Of a stretch of 40,575 nt of DNA, positions 9,750-23,900 are shown one piece after another. The number at the start of each line of letters is the position of its first letter. Positions within the stretch are counted from its first letter, which is position 1. A program made the position numbers and the translations under genes. Below the pieces are notes generated by a model. The model was not told the DNA's origin. It saw only the letters and a list, made by a program, of their open reading frames with translations, and did not search any database. The DNA lies in the NCBI GenBank assembly GCA_040143965.1, contig JASJQH010000037.1, positions 1-40,575 on the forward strand, in the 5' to 3' direction. Source of the stretch: Basidiobolus ranarum. Lineage: Eukaryota; Basidiobolomycota; Basidiobolomycetes; Basidiobolales.

Positions 9750-11798
9750 ATGCTTGACCGTCTTACTGATCTGGATGACCATGAGTTGGATGAGCAAGCA
9801 GCCATTTTCTTGCATGCCAAGAAAAACAAAAAGTCTGATTTTCTTTAATAGTCCACCATTCTCCTTCCATTTTATATTAAACTGAACCAATTCTTTCTAC
9901 AAAGCAGAGATCCACAATCACGTCTTGTAGCAAAAACTCATCGAAAAAACAATTGCAGTGATGCAGAAAGTCTTGTTACTTCTTATGAGGACAGGTCAGC
10001 TTTTAAATTTCGCCCTTTGGTTGAACCTTTTATACAAACTGGAGACAAGCGAAAGACTCTCAAGGGAAAAGCGTCTTTAAATACTTTCCAACCCCGTGAA
10101 TTAAGTGTTGAAACTTCTGATGGTGCTTTGAATTCTCTTAGAACTCGAAGGAGCAATGAGGTATTATATGTCCCAAATGCGGATTCTATCCTTGTTAACA
10201 AGACTAATTGTGATTCTCATATTTGATTTTAGTCTGATGCACCTACCTCTAATACTGCTCGTATCTCTAAAAAGCCTTCGAAATCATCTACTAATTTTAG
10301 TGAAACTAAGAAAGGGAATAGACTGTTTTCGTATACTAGCGATGGTGGCGGTAAGATCGATACTTTGGTCGCAAGAACAAAGCCCGAGTGCTAATTCTTT
10401 TGTATGATTATTTCAGATTCTGAGGAAGAAGAATATTTTGTTTATCCCAAACACCGTACTTGTGGACGTAATTCACCAAAACGCAACAGTAGCAGCATCT
10501 CATTGAATGAAGCTGTGGATAAGCACCCCAGATCACATTCTGGTACCAGTGGAGTTTCCAAGTACCCCGATTCACGTAAAAATGATCTTAGCAGGATGTC
10601 ATCCCCTAGAATATCGCGAACAGAGCATTACCAACCGGTAGGTAGTACTGACCAGGAGCGTCGGCCCGATCGACATTATCAGCATCATCCCAGTTATCTT
10701 TCGGATTCTGAGGACGATGGTGAATATATTACGCAGTGGAGGCATGACAAACGAATGGGAAGATCTTTAGCTGTACCTAAGAAAGGGGCCAAACAGCGTG
10801 AAGAGTCACTTGGGCCAAGATCCTTTAGGCGTTCAAGACAGCAGGAGTCTACATGCCACGGGGATTCTGAAGAGGAAGAAGAAACTCTACCGTTATTCTG
10901 GAAAATGAATCCTGAAGCGAAAAGACGCAAAAGGTAAACAATACATCGATTCCACCCTTAGTCCCTTGGCTCCCACTTATATCTTTGATTTCAGAAAACC
11001 CAAAAAAGTTAATCCCCTATTCGGGACACTCTCAGTGTTTATTATCATATTTGCACTATGTACGATGTATTCGTATACAACAATTCCTTTGGATGATGTA
11101 AGTCCAATCAGCTTTACCAACATATTGGCAGCTGAAAAGGAACTGGTATTTGACTTGCATTTGCGCGGACACAACTGGAACATATGGCCAGTGGAGGTAA
11201 CAACCATCGACATAGGAGTGTTCGCCACCGCAAAGAAAAAAAATGAAACGTCGACTCCCTTAAACTTCGACCGTTTAGCAACTACAGGTAAATTCTCTTG
11301 AAATGGTTTGGTGGTTATTCGGTACACTTACATTAGTCTCAACTTGGTAGGAACCACCCCAGCTGAGTTTTTAGGAAATGTGGACCATTTAGACGAGCCC
11401 ATTGTGTTTGCTTCTGGATGGGGTGTTCGTGAAGTAGTATCTACTGTAATTGCTCAATTCCGTCTCAGAAACCCGGGTAGCCCTAACGAAGACGGTGAAA
11501 ACAAATGGTAAATTCAATGTTAGGTTCCGTATAGTCGCTCTATAGTTAACATCTATATTCCAGGTATTCCATCCTTCGTAATCCTTACGATCTGACTGTG
11601 CGAGGAGTTCTTAAATACAAACTCTTATTCCGTACTCATGCAGTTCGAATTTGTGCAATCCAAGGTTTGGATCCAACTGGCGATGAGTTGAGATACGACT
11701 CTCTGGTGTTGTGCGATCGAGAGAATTGGGACCCACAGCAAGATGGCTATGTTAGACGAACCATCTCCCCCAACGAAACGTATATTACCAGCTCGTAA
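9750..11798 (+). CDS. VAC7: Vac7, vacuolar regulator of the Fab1/PIKfyve lipid kinase
   Basis: Seven exons: 9750-9832, 9908-10160, 10233-10350, 10417-10933, 10995-11287, 11351-11507, 11564-11798; 551 residues. About 325 N-terminal residues are polar, Ser/Arg/Glu-rich and probably disordered, including SDSEEEE and SDSEDDGE acidic patches. One transmembrane segment follows near residues 332-352 (LFGTLSVFIIIFALCTMY), then a lumenal LEA-2-like domain: ILAAEKELVFDLHLRGHNWN, IDIGVFA, EFLGNVDHLDEPIVF, QFRLRNPG and DLTVRGVLKYKL. The order and content match the conserved C-terminal part of yeast Vac7, which sits in the vacuole membrane and activates Fab1 to make PI(3,5)P2. The protein is about half the length of the yeast one, the shortfall being in the disordered part. 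The first-exon donor (GTCTGA) is weak, so the N-terminal 28 residues are less certain. Confidence 0.9.
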
Positions 11799-12465
11799 AT
11801 CAAACGCTTTACCTTCCAAAGCTTCCCGTATTAGTTTATCTTTATAGCATTAATCTTTTTCAAGCCAATTTTGTTCACCTTACCTAAACTCAGTCTCCTG
11901 TTTTAAGCCTTGTTGAGGCCTAAAAGGTTGTCAATACTCTTACAATGTATTATAATTTATGAGACAAGCTTTTTACCCATTTATCACGTTAAGTCCACTG
12001 TCGAATTCGGCAAGCTAACCACTATTAAACTCTAATCCACTTTTCCCGCCTGTAGTTAAGAGACCATTCCTTGTCATTAGTATCCAGAAGAATTTTTAAA
12101 AACCCTTTTGATCCAGATTTTTATTGTTGTCTTACCACAAATACGGAACAAACAGTGCATATGGGTAGTGTTTGTGCATTTTATATTCCTTGCGAGATTC
12201 TTGTTAAGTGACCAGCGAAATGAATGATTTCAATGATAATCGAAGTCACACTTCATTACATCGAGGGGGAGACGAACATTCTGTTACTCTCTTTATGTAA
12301 TGAAATTAATTTGTCAAATAATAGTTGAGACTTATCTATGAATTGTTAGGATTTTAGAATACATAACGAAATATTGAAATCCTATTAGTACATTGCATGT
12401 TTCGCTTGCTTTACACACTAATAAAAATATATTAATTGAAATACATATATGACACCATTTAATGA
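11799..12465. other. Convergent 3' intergenic region, VAC7 / Sec7 gene
   Basis: AT-rich sequence between two converging 3' ends. It presumably contains both polyadenylation regions. I see no reading frame, repeat or RNA gene of note. Confidence 0.5.
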
Positions 12466-15400
12466 TTAGCCAGCTCGGATTCTAAATTTGGCTCCGCCGG
12501 TCGTCATGGTGGTGGAATTGGGGTCATTCGGGTAGTTGTTGGGTCTACTTGACGATATATTAGAGCCCGCCGCATACTGACTCCTCCGTGGTCCCTTACT
12601 ATGCACCAGATGTAGGCCATTCAACGGTGGATTTCTTCCCCGAGAGGCGATTGAAGGGGGCCTAGTGCGGTTATGACTTGACTGAGAGGCAGGTAGATTA
12701 GAACGGAGCTTGTTTGATGAAGGTTGAGGACGAGAAAATGATGAGGCAGTGGTTTTACTGGAGGTTTTGGTTGGGTGCTTCATGTTGGTCGACGTTCGAA
12801 GTTCTGGCGATGTGGTAGAGGTGATAGGAGCCTGTAAGCACTGTACAAGCTCATGTCCACTCAAGATTAATGAACGTGTAGAGTCCTCGGCTATGAGATG
12901 ATTCTTCAATCTTCCAATGATCATTTCAAGTTCAGAATTGGTATGGTTGAAAGTTTTTGCAAAAGTGGTGGTGATTTTTTCCAGCCAAGTAGTCCGCTCA
13001 GTAGCTGATTCTACACCGAACATGAACTTCTTACGTGGATGTGCACTGGTTTCTCCAGGAAAGCCGACTTGAAATGTATGCTGCATAAATGGTGGTTCGA
13101 CTACCAAAGACCAAGCTGAGATACTGGTATATTTTCGACTACGAGCACCAAGTTTGATGAACTGCAGGCTCTTGCGTCCCAATGACGTTGATTTCACTGT
13201 AAAAGTGTGAGTGTTTGTATATGTGAAATCCAATACAGGCACATCACAAACCAACCCATCACCTACAGGTTTAATTCTCAGATCTCTGTCAGCCACTGGA
13301 ATAGTTACAGTAAGAAGCGCTGAGCTATCATCAATGACAAGATGATAGTCCGATGGAAACCTAGTCTCTATTGTAATGGCTTGGTATTCCCGGTCATCCA
13401 TTGCTGTTTCTAACTTATCCTGGCGTATAGAATGATATATCTCCACAAGAAGGTTTTCAGATATTGCGGATGTAGTGTCCATAGCGCGGAAGCGCTCAAC
13501 AAAGTCCGCAAGCTCCATTTTGATTTTGGTTGGACATTTTCTGTTGTGAAGATCGGCATTAAGCGCCATCATAAAGAATGCCAATTTGATGGAAATCTCC
13601 ACATCAAAAGATACGTAGTGCGCATTTGCACGATGCCAACGTCTGGCAAATGCTCCGACAAGATAATCAATGATATTTCCTTCACCAGGAAGTCGGAAAG
13701 AGGCTAGGAATACTCTTAAAGCATCGTCGATACGTAGGCCAGAGAACTTGCATCGGTCTAAAAAGGAATTAAGGATTGCATGATTGCTTTGCATCCCAAG
13801 AAATTTACCAATTTGCTTGCGACTAAGTTCAGGGGTTTTGTGGAGAAAAGTAGAGATACTCAGTGGATCGGCACGAAGAGCGCCCTTATCAATCATATAC
13901 ATGATACCTTCGTAAGGATTGATATTGAATCTACGCACCGTACTTGCAATAAGTGGGTGTAGCTCTCCTGTCTGGTTTCGTGATGAAGAAACAGCCTTTC
14001 CATCCTCTATCCCCTTCCTTCCGTTGCGTTCTTTTTCTCGAGAGACGGAAAAACTGATGCTACTTAGATCAATGATGTGCTTAACCATGAAGCGTGAATT
14101 CAGGGTATAACTCTGTGAGCCTTCTCTAGAGATTGGTTTAGCGATGACTAATAAGTCATCCATCAAAATCAGGTATCGATTTTTCACTGCATTGCTATTA
14201 ATGATTTGTAGTGCAAGTCCTTGATACACTACGTCTCGTGTATCATGAGAATACTTATTCTCAGCGTCCTTTGCTTTGTTGGAGACCTTAGGTTTATCAT
14301 CGGAGATCGATTGAGAATTGAGAGCAGATGGGGTTTTTTCAGTTGAAGGCTCTACCGATGAATCGCAGCCTTCTTCTTTCACTTGGTTGGTGGATCGAGA
14401 TATTATTTTCATATTTTTCACCGGCTTTTTAGTTGCCACTTCAGTTGACTTCGTCACTTGCTCAAAATTGGCAGCAGCTTTAGTACTGGATTGCAATTCT
14501 GGACACAGGTTTTGAGTTACATTTGAGTCGCGAGCCTGAGTGGTGATTCCGGAAATATCTGCGTCTATTGCTTCACTCAACTTGGACATGTCATAGTTAT
14601 GATCAGAGTTACTAGCAGGTGATGATGAGGTGGATTCAGTTGCTTCATGAGTTGAGTGAGTGCAACCTGTCTCATCAGATTGGTTAGCGAAGTACGGTGT
14701 AATACTTTCACTGGATGAGACAGTCTCAGTTGAAGCAGTTTTTTGATGCTGCACAAGACTTCGACGGGATACATTGGTATCAATGTGAAGAAGTTGCGGT
14801 GCAATCCGTCTAGAATTTCGTCGAAAGGAACTAGATTGAGTAAGAATAGATGGCTTTTTCTTCTTCAAATGAGGTAAAATCCCTTTGACAACTCCCGCAG
14901 ATTCCACCACACTAAAACGTTTAACAAATGATGCATTTGTTCGGATATTAGGAACTGGTTCGATTTTGGGTTGGGTAGTACAAGATAGAGAAGAATAGTC
15001 ATTGGATGGCCTGCTGTCTTCACAAGCTATCTTTATAGAGGTATCAACTGGAATGTCATCGTTCGGGGTGGTTGGTGTGCGTTTTTTAGTGCTGTCATTT
15101 TCAGAATACTCAGTGGAAAAGACTGGGATTGAACAGGTCTTTAATATTGGTGAGCCACTAGCGTTCTTGACGTTATCTTGAGATAATGTATTATTCGGTA
15201 AAGGGCCTGTGCTTCTAGGGGAAACGGATAAATCTTGCCCATCCAAGGCGAATGGTAATTTCAATCTATCAGTCAGGGCAGTCAAAAAGAATGAAGGCCC
15301 GATATCTGCAGGAGAAAGAGGAGATGGTGAATGCTCATCTTGGTCAATGGTTTGTAAAGAATTCTTCCTTGACGTGTTTAGGAATGGAGAAAGGGTTGGC

Positions 15401-16886
15401 ACTGGTGAGGCTTGATAGTCTGTGCCTTGATTGAAATTCTTGCGCGTTTGACTAGATAAATTTCCCTCATCTTCATTTGGATAAACAATTTCTGGTGGAG
15501 TATCATGTAGCGCAGATTCTAATTCCAACCTTTGTTCGGCAATATCTTCAACAATGACGGAACAAAGTTTTTCTTTAGTCAGTCTCATTTCCAGTGAGGA
15601 GCGCGTGTTAAATTGCACTCTATTTGCCTTGATTTCTTTGCTTGGGAGAAACAGCCCCTGATACTCGTCATTTCGGAGTGAAGAATCTGACACCAATTTT
15701 TCTGGAACTGCTGGCTCAAATAAGGCACGCGATTCACTTGGGTTTTGAATTACAATCTTGCTTACTTTGGGTTTATGGAATTTGATCGCTCCGGCAGAAA
15801 GTTTGCGAGGAACAGAGGATAGGAGGGTCAAGTTTTCATTTGATGCAGATCCATCAGAGGCGATGCAGTCGAACAATGGCACAAACGTAGTTTCAGAATC
15901 GTCCTCCACCTTCCAACTTTTCATGATTCCAGAAATACGATCCCTTTTTGGCTCTTTTGTAGCGTTAAACTTTTGGGACCAAAAACCCAAAGGTCCTTCT
16001 GAATAAACAGGGATGGGTTCTTTCTCGCGACGGTTATGAGATGAGTATGTGCGAAGTAATTCAGCATTTTTGCTAGGGCTGTTGGAAACAACATTGAACG
16101 AACGCGATCTTCGAGCTAGCGGACGCTTGGTCACCGGTATTTCTGTGTCAACGTCCGAGTTATCACCGTTAGCATTATGAGCATGTAACCCATCTTCAAG
16201 ATCTATATATCGGTCGAACAAAATACAAAGCGTATCAATAAATGAAATTATAGCCTATATTAACTAATATAAATGATCTTACCCTTATTAGTTTTGATAG
16301 GTGAATCGGTGAATGCCTCTTGATCATCTAAAATAAAGAGATCTTCTTCTTCGTATCTCTCAAGCTGTACAGCTTCATGGGTTGATCTTTCGATGGATAA
16401 TGCCGAGTTACGCTCCTCGCTAAAGGATTTGGATTTTCTGAGTTGTCTTCTTCTGTGGGTTATTTCTTCAGTAAGAGGATTTTGATGTTCCTGATCCAAC
16501 GGTATAGATACATGTTCTGAAATGGCCTCACTGTCGTTTAAAGAAAGCGATCTTCGCAATAACTTATTTCTTTCTTTACGTTGCTCTTGCTTATCAATAG
16601 CGCCTTTTCGTAAGCCATTACTTGGCACCTTATGGACACGAATAGCAGCAGCACGCTTGAGTCTATTTGAGGTTGGGCTGACTGGGCTCTCTTTACTTCT
16701 ATCCCCGACTTCTAGAAACCCAAAATTGGCTGGGACTGAGTTAAATATGCTATGATCTATGCCACTAGTTTGGATAGAAAGATCTCTCCCTCCAAGTGAG
16801 CTGTCTTTAGAGGACCCATTATCGGCCGAAGTAGGATTGTTCGGGGAAAAATTTGGTAACGAAGGTGGTAATATCGAGTCTTCCAT
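12466..16886 (-). CDS. Sec7-domain Arf GTPase exchange factor with flanking PH domains
   Basis: Two exons, 16283-16886 and 12466-16202, separated by an 80-nt intron; 1446 residues. The N-terminal ~830 residues are Ser/Thr/Pro-rich and look disordered. A PH-like segment lies at about 848-925 (VVYQGLALQII, RYLILMDDLLVIAKP). The Sec7 domain spans about 955-1135: FNINPYEGIMYMIDKGAL, FLDRCKFSGLRIDDALRVFL, the loop FRLPGE with the catalytic glutamate near residue 1042, and DVEISIKLAFFMMALNADLHN. A C-terminal PH domain (about 1172-1290) contains YTSISAWSLVV and ESATERTTWLEKI, followed by a Ser/Pro tail. The family turns GDP-bound Arf into GTP-bound Arf at Golgi, endosome or plasma membrane. Architecture suggests the Syt1/Yel1/BRAG side of the family rather than the large Golgi Sec7 proteins, but I cannot fix the orthologue. 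Confidence 0.92.
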
Positions 16887-18467
16887 ACATCCAAAATCTC
16901 AAGGTCAGAAAGGTAGAATTTTTTTAAAAACGTTGGTCAGAGAGTAAAATATTACTTTCGATCAAAAGCGAAATAGGTTTAACGGTAGTCGTTAAGCAAT
17001 GTACCGGATAAAGTACTCAGTAGAATGTTTCTATTTCCAATACCGGATAGTGGTATCTGTCAATATTTAGTTGCTAGATTTCGCCTATGTTGAGGAGAAG
17101 AAGCTTGTTGCTCTATAATTTTAAACCAGATTGATGGGATGGAATAAAATTTCTTGGGAAAGCGATTCGCAAGGGAAAGGTAGGATGTCTCTAGGGTATA
17201 TAGGGGGGTAATAAATATAATGCGAAGGATTACTATCTAAATAATATTGGTTGAACGCTTGTAATATCGTGGAAACTCTAAAGTCGGCCTAGGATATACA
17301 AATAATTAAGGTCAAGGTCTGAGAAGGAAGGCAAGGGTAGAAAGGTTAAAACGAAAAGGGAGTTTGTAGTAATAAAAGTGATAAAAACCATTGTGATGTT
17401 TCAAAGATTCTAATGAAAAATGCAATCAATAAACTTTCTCCAAATTAATTAACTCAATAGACGTATATATCGATGAAGTAATGTATATATATATTAGTGA
17501 AATACAAACAACCCACTGACCCAATAATAGCTTGATATTTATTATGTAACAACAAATTACTATGGCCAGAAAAAGAATATCATGTAACAAATCATGTATC
17601 CCTATCATATCCCGCTTCGAGGCTTAGAAGTGCCCCTCAGTTTCTGTCCATTCGTTAACCCTAGGTTTCATTACATTTCCTTGTACAATCTCTGAATAAG
17701 TAACATGCAACTCCGATCTACGCTCTTGTTGAGTGACCTCTATGTGACACCGAATATACTGCACTTCCTTTAGCAGTCACACGTGTTTCTATTGCTCAGA
17801 ATGCTATTCTCCAAGTTATAAGCACGTTTTCTGCTGTGCTGGTCATCAACCATACGGACGATGATAGGGAAACCATCCCAACTCTCACTTGGATGAGACA
17901 ATATAATCTAGCAGTTACAATAAGTGTGCTGTTCTTCATTTTGCGCTCAATACTGCCCACTGGTATGCATGGCTTTCAGGTTTCATTTATTGTGCGATGT
18001 CTCTGCCAAAATGCCATGAGACCGTATTTCCAATATCAGTAACCATCTTAGTCAAACATGGTATCCTCATATTTGTTCTTGGGCGTCAACCTCCATACCA
18101 TTACAGCGCCTACGCCTTCAAGCACTAAAAGGAGAATCCTCAAAGTTAGCGCCATCACGATCAAGTACTATATGGGTAAATGATAAATGACATCACTTGG
18201 ATCTGTGCGCTTATTAAGCTTCATCTCATATAGACCTCTCTATTCGTGGTAAATTCAGGAGAAACATGCTTAAAGACGACTCTGCTTTCATGTATATCCT
18301 TACTAGTAATTCAAATATATGTGGGTGGATGGATGTACACTTTATTGATAGAACCCATGGTGATGACTCATTTTAAGTAGAGATTACATAATCGTTGAAA
18401 GGATGAGTGATATGGTGATGATAGAATTAGCAGATTGAAAATATTGTCCATCAAAATTAATTAAATT
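16887..18467. other. Long intergenic region between MET17 3' end and the Sec7 gene promoter
   Basis: Nearly 1.6 kb of mostly AT-rich DNA. The right-hand part of the Sec7 gene promoter is near 16900-17200, and the left part flanks the MET17 terminator. An open frame at 17737-18042 (listed separately) has a hydrophobic segment. Short AT dinucleotide tracts are present around 17465-17495. I see no transposon ends or RNA gene. Confidence 0.5.
17737..18042 (+). other. Orphan open frame with membrane-like segment, possible gene remnant
   Basis: An open frame of about 100 codons between stops, without an early ATG. It encodes VTRVSIAQNAILQVI near its start and a hydrophobic stretch LAVTISVLFFILRSIL further on, then ends at 18042. 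No family is recognisable and no splice-linked neighbouring exon was found. It could be a degraded exon of a membrane protein or simply chance. Confidence 0.2.
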
Positions 18468-20199
<1,732 letters not shown>

Positions 20200-20604
20200 T
20201 CAAGAATAGAAACCGACATAGCTTTTTGTTGATAACTCAACTTGAGTCATAATAATATGTTGAATAGAGCCGGTGAGAGCCTTTTTGGTGATTACTCTTT
20301 GCAAATTGTCGCACAGATATTCGTAATCTACTCCAATAGTGGTTCGAGCCAGGTGGCTTGTAGCCAAAGAATAACGGATCACTTGACACTGATAAGCATG
20401 TCCAACACCCTCCCATTCCAAACATTCGAGAAATCTATTGCAAGAGGATCTAACCTGAAATCTAAATTCAGACCATACATGATGACGGAAGCACTTGCCT
20501 CTCAAACCGATTCTAATAAATCCCTCATGTTCTCTTTTGTATATTGACCAATGGGTCGAGATTGTACGCGCTTTGCACCACTGGCTACCAGTATGGCCAC
20601 ACAT
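20200..20604 (-). CDS. Unrecognised Cys/His/Trp-rich small protein, uncertain gene
   Basis: An uninterrupted frame from an ATG at 20604 to a stop at 20200, 134 codons. It begins MCGHTGSQWCKARTISTHW and continues with EHEGFIRIGLRGKCFRHH, CNRFLECLEWEGVGHAYQC and YEYLCDNLQRVI. It contains seven cysteines and several histidines, arginines and tryptophans in its first 115 residues. No signal peptide or membrane segment is seen. Spacing such as C-x3-C and G-H-A-Y-Q-C vaguely recalls zinc-binding modules, but no known motif fits. It lies in the same direction between DEF1 (upstream) and MET17. Codon choice does not look random, but an orphan frame of this size can arise by chance. A spliced alternative in another frame also exists from about 20460. 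I cannot assign a function. Confidence 0.3.
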   Translation of the reverse strand: MCGHTGSQWCKARTISTHWSIYKREHEGFIRIGLRGKCFRHHVWSEFRFQVRSSCNRFLECLEWEGVGHAYQCQVIRYSLATSHLARTTIGVDYEYLCDNLQRVITKKALTGSIQHIIMTQVELSTKSYVGFYS

Positions 20605-20771
20605 TTTGGAAGTCACATGCGGCAGTTATTACATTCACAATATTCGTTTATTGATTCAAGAAAACTACATGGAATAAATATGATCGGGACTGCTAAAGTA
20701 TAAATTATTACATACATTACTCGATGTAGACTACTTTATTCGTGGCAGATTACTAACGGAATGCGAACAAT

Positions 20772-20803
20772 GAAAGGAAAGGAAGGAAAGAAAGAAAAGA
20801 GAA
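20772..20803. repeat. Polypurine tract in the DEF1 3' flank
   Basis: A 32-base run of only A and G on the plus strand, built from GGAAA-like units. It lies about 120 bases beyond the DEF1 stop, hence C/T-rich in the DEF1 3' UTR sense. Simple sequence with no further assignment. Confidence 0.6.
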
Positions 20804-20918
20804 CGCAGATATGAAAAATCTACACTAGAAAAATACAACTGTAACATGAATTGAAGAAATGACAGTAGAATTTAGAAAAATGTTACCGTATTGCAAGAAC
20901 TAATATTAATACATCTCT

Positions 20919-23900
20919 TTAGGACCAATAACCTTGGTTTCTACCTTGTTGGTGGTGATATCCCCCACTTTGCTGCTGTTGCTGTTGTTGATGATTTTGC
21001 TGTTGCATGTGATATGTTTGATATTGCTGCTGGGTTTGTTGGGGATATTGTTGCTGGTAACCACCATACATTTGTTGCTGATAACCACCATATTGACCCC
21101 CTTGAGCGCTTTGGCCATACACGCTACTAGGATCGGCATAGTTCTTGTAGGGAGAGTTCATCTCATGAGTATTCTGTCCAGAAGCGTTCTTTGATGCTTC
21201 GGTAGTACCAACTTGTTGCTGTCCACTAGTAGAGCCTAAAAATCCTTGTAGTGGAAGGTCAGATTTGTAGCCCTTTTGATAGTCGGAAACACCGCCTCCC
21301 ATACCACTGTTGGCACTTCCACCCAACGACATGTCATCATATCTACTAACCCCAGGAGGGCCTTGAGTATATGAAGCTTGCTGGCTAAGAGTATTGGAGG
21401 GATACCCAGTTGATGTATAAGGTGAGCCGGCCCCGCTAGATCCAGGCTTGTTGGTTTGTTGGTTTCCATAGAAAGGATAAACGTTCTTGTTCATAAAAGG
21501 CTGACCGTAACCAGATTGTTGATAGGCTGGAGAATGGAACTGGTTGGGCACATAATAATAAGGATAGTAAGGAATACCAGCTAATTCAGGATACGAAGGT
21601 TGCTGGAGTTGTTGAGGTTGAGGTGAGGCTTGGGATGTTAAGGAGGCATTTTGAGCTGATTGAGTTGTAGAAGGAATGGCTGTAGGATCCTGTGTTGGTA
21701 ATCTGTTATCACGTTGATAGCTTGATGGAATTTGACCATATGACGGATCAGCATAGTATCCCTAGATGTACATATAAATAACTGAATGATAAAATAACAA
21801 TCAAATAATAGAAATAATTACCATTAGAGCTCTTTGAGCGTCATTTCCATAAAGAGCAGCTCCGTAATCAGTCATTGGGCCCATACCAAAGTTAGAGAAT
21901 TGACTTTGGGGTTGACCACCCATATACGTTCCGTAAGGAGAGGAATTCAACACATCAGGGTTACCAATATGAGGTTGTTGGCCAAGATAAGGAGAGTTAT
22001 GTTGACCGTTTTGTCTGCCAAAGGCGTTCATATTGGGCAAGACAGATGGTTGGGTTGGATACATGGTTTGGTTCTGAGCATTGTTGCTAGTCATCTCCAC
22101 CTTAGGGTTTTGAGGCTGAGTAGCTTGAGCCGAGTTATTGGCTCCATTAGTAGCCTCAGTAGACATAGAGACTGGCTCGGGAGACTTTGGCTTCAAAGGC
22201 TCTTCAACTTCAATAGGTGCAGAAGGAGCAGAAGCTTCCAATGAAACTGGGGCTGAGTCCATCAGTGTTGAAGCAAGGTTGTGGATAACAGGCTGCATTT
22301 CAGGCACAGAAACTTGTGGTTGAACTTCTTGAGTCTCGACATAGAATTGTTCCTCGGGTTCATTGAACTCAGTGTCAATCCTGGAGACAAAGCGATCATT
22401 AGTATTATATAAAGCATCATAAAAGATATGCGCAACTTACTTTTCATCTTGAACATCAGCATCAGCTACCTGGGAAACTGGTGCATTTCTATCTGGGAGG
22501 GAAGAAAGTGACAAGCTACCAAATTGAACACCGATTCTTTCCAAACTGGAGCTACCGCCTGGCATGACAACAGGGGAATCTTGCTTAAACTTACGAGGGT
22601 TCATCATTCTAGCTTTAGAATTGGGGGACGCAGCTTGGACTTTAGAAGTCTCGGTATTGAGATTACTATTTTGTTCTTTAGCTTCAGAGGCATCAGTCTC
22701 TTCAGTTCCAGCTGGAATAGCAACAGGTTCGATTGTCTCTTTGGGCTCTTCAATCTCTTCTTCTGCGTTTTCAATAGGTTCCTCGGATTCAACAGTGAGT
22801 TCTTCAGATATAGATACAGTATCAGGTTTGGACTCTTCTTGAGGCTCGGCCTGAATATTTTCTGGTAACTTGGTTTCTGATTCTGGCTCAACAGAATCTT
22901 GGACTTTGGCGGATTCAGATGAAGTATTTTCTGGAGATGTGATATGTGTTTCGGCTTCTTGTGGTTTTACAGGTGTGGAGTCAGTTTTGGTGGCAGAGGC
23001 GGATGGTGTGGAATTTACTACAGGTCTACTAGAAAATAAATTATATGGCATTAATGTCTATCCAACATATATCCATTTCCTTTGTAAGTGCTTACTTGAC
23101 GATCTGTGCCCAGGATATTTTAGGCTGTGTGATTGGTTTGGATGGTGTTGATAGAGTTGGGAATTCATTTTGAGGATTAGAAGCTTGCACAGTGTCAGTT
23201 TGACTCCGGCCTTGAGACTCAGGTTTAGATTTCGATGGACCCCAAGATGGTACTGAAAAGGCTGCAGATGGCGTTGGACCCCAAGCAGCTACGTCAGGAA
23301 CGTCTTGTTTTTCATTCTTTAATGGTGTGTGTGAAAAATCGGAATCTTGAGGAGGTTTTTGAGCTTGGCTGGCGAGTTGTGCGTATGTTTTAGCGTTTCC
23401 TGAATAATGATAAAAGCACTTAACAATAAGTCATATTGCAATGATCTGAGTCCAAATCCGTAAGTGTTACCTTGCGAATCCAGCATTACTGGTTTCACAG
23501 GAGTTGGGGTTGGAGCCGGCACTCTAGGCTTCTCGACTGGCTTAGGAATACGTGGTCCCTTTGCTTTTATTTGTGCTGATCAACATAAAAAGGAAATGCA
23601 GTCAACTGTTAGTTTGCATCTTAAAAAGAAAAACATCCAATATATTAACGTTTAGTAACTGGCATAAACTACATACAAGTTTTGGCTCGTTCATTTGATC
23701 CGGTACTCTTGATAGAAAATTGATATTTATCTACTTGTGGTTGAGTATTTGCAGATCTTTCGTTATGTGGCTTTTTGGTCTTTTTCCCTTTGACTTCACC
23801 CCACTGACTAGTATGACCTGATGAGTATCGGAAAATTTTGAATATTCATAAAGTCAATACAAATAATAATATCAATATACATTGGTTCAATAGATCTTAC

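Noticed and set aside
17426-17608. 60-codon minus-strand frame rich in Ile/Tyr/Leu
   Set aside because: Driven by AT-dinucleotide tracts; composition is low-complexity and no homology is recognisable.
20891-21194. Plus-strand frames rich in Leu/Val opposite the DEF1 tail
   Set aside because: They are the complement of the CAG/CAA-rich glutamine tract of DEF1 and not independent genes.
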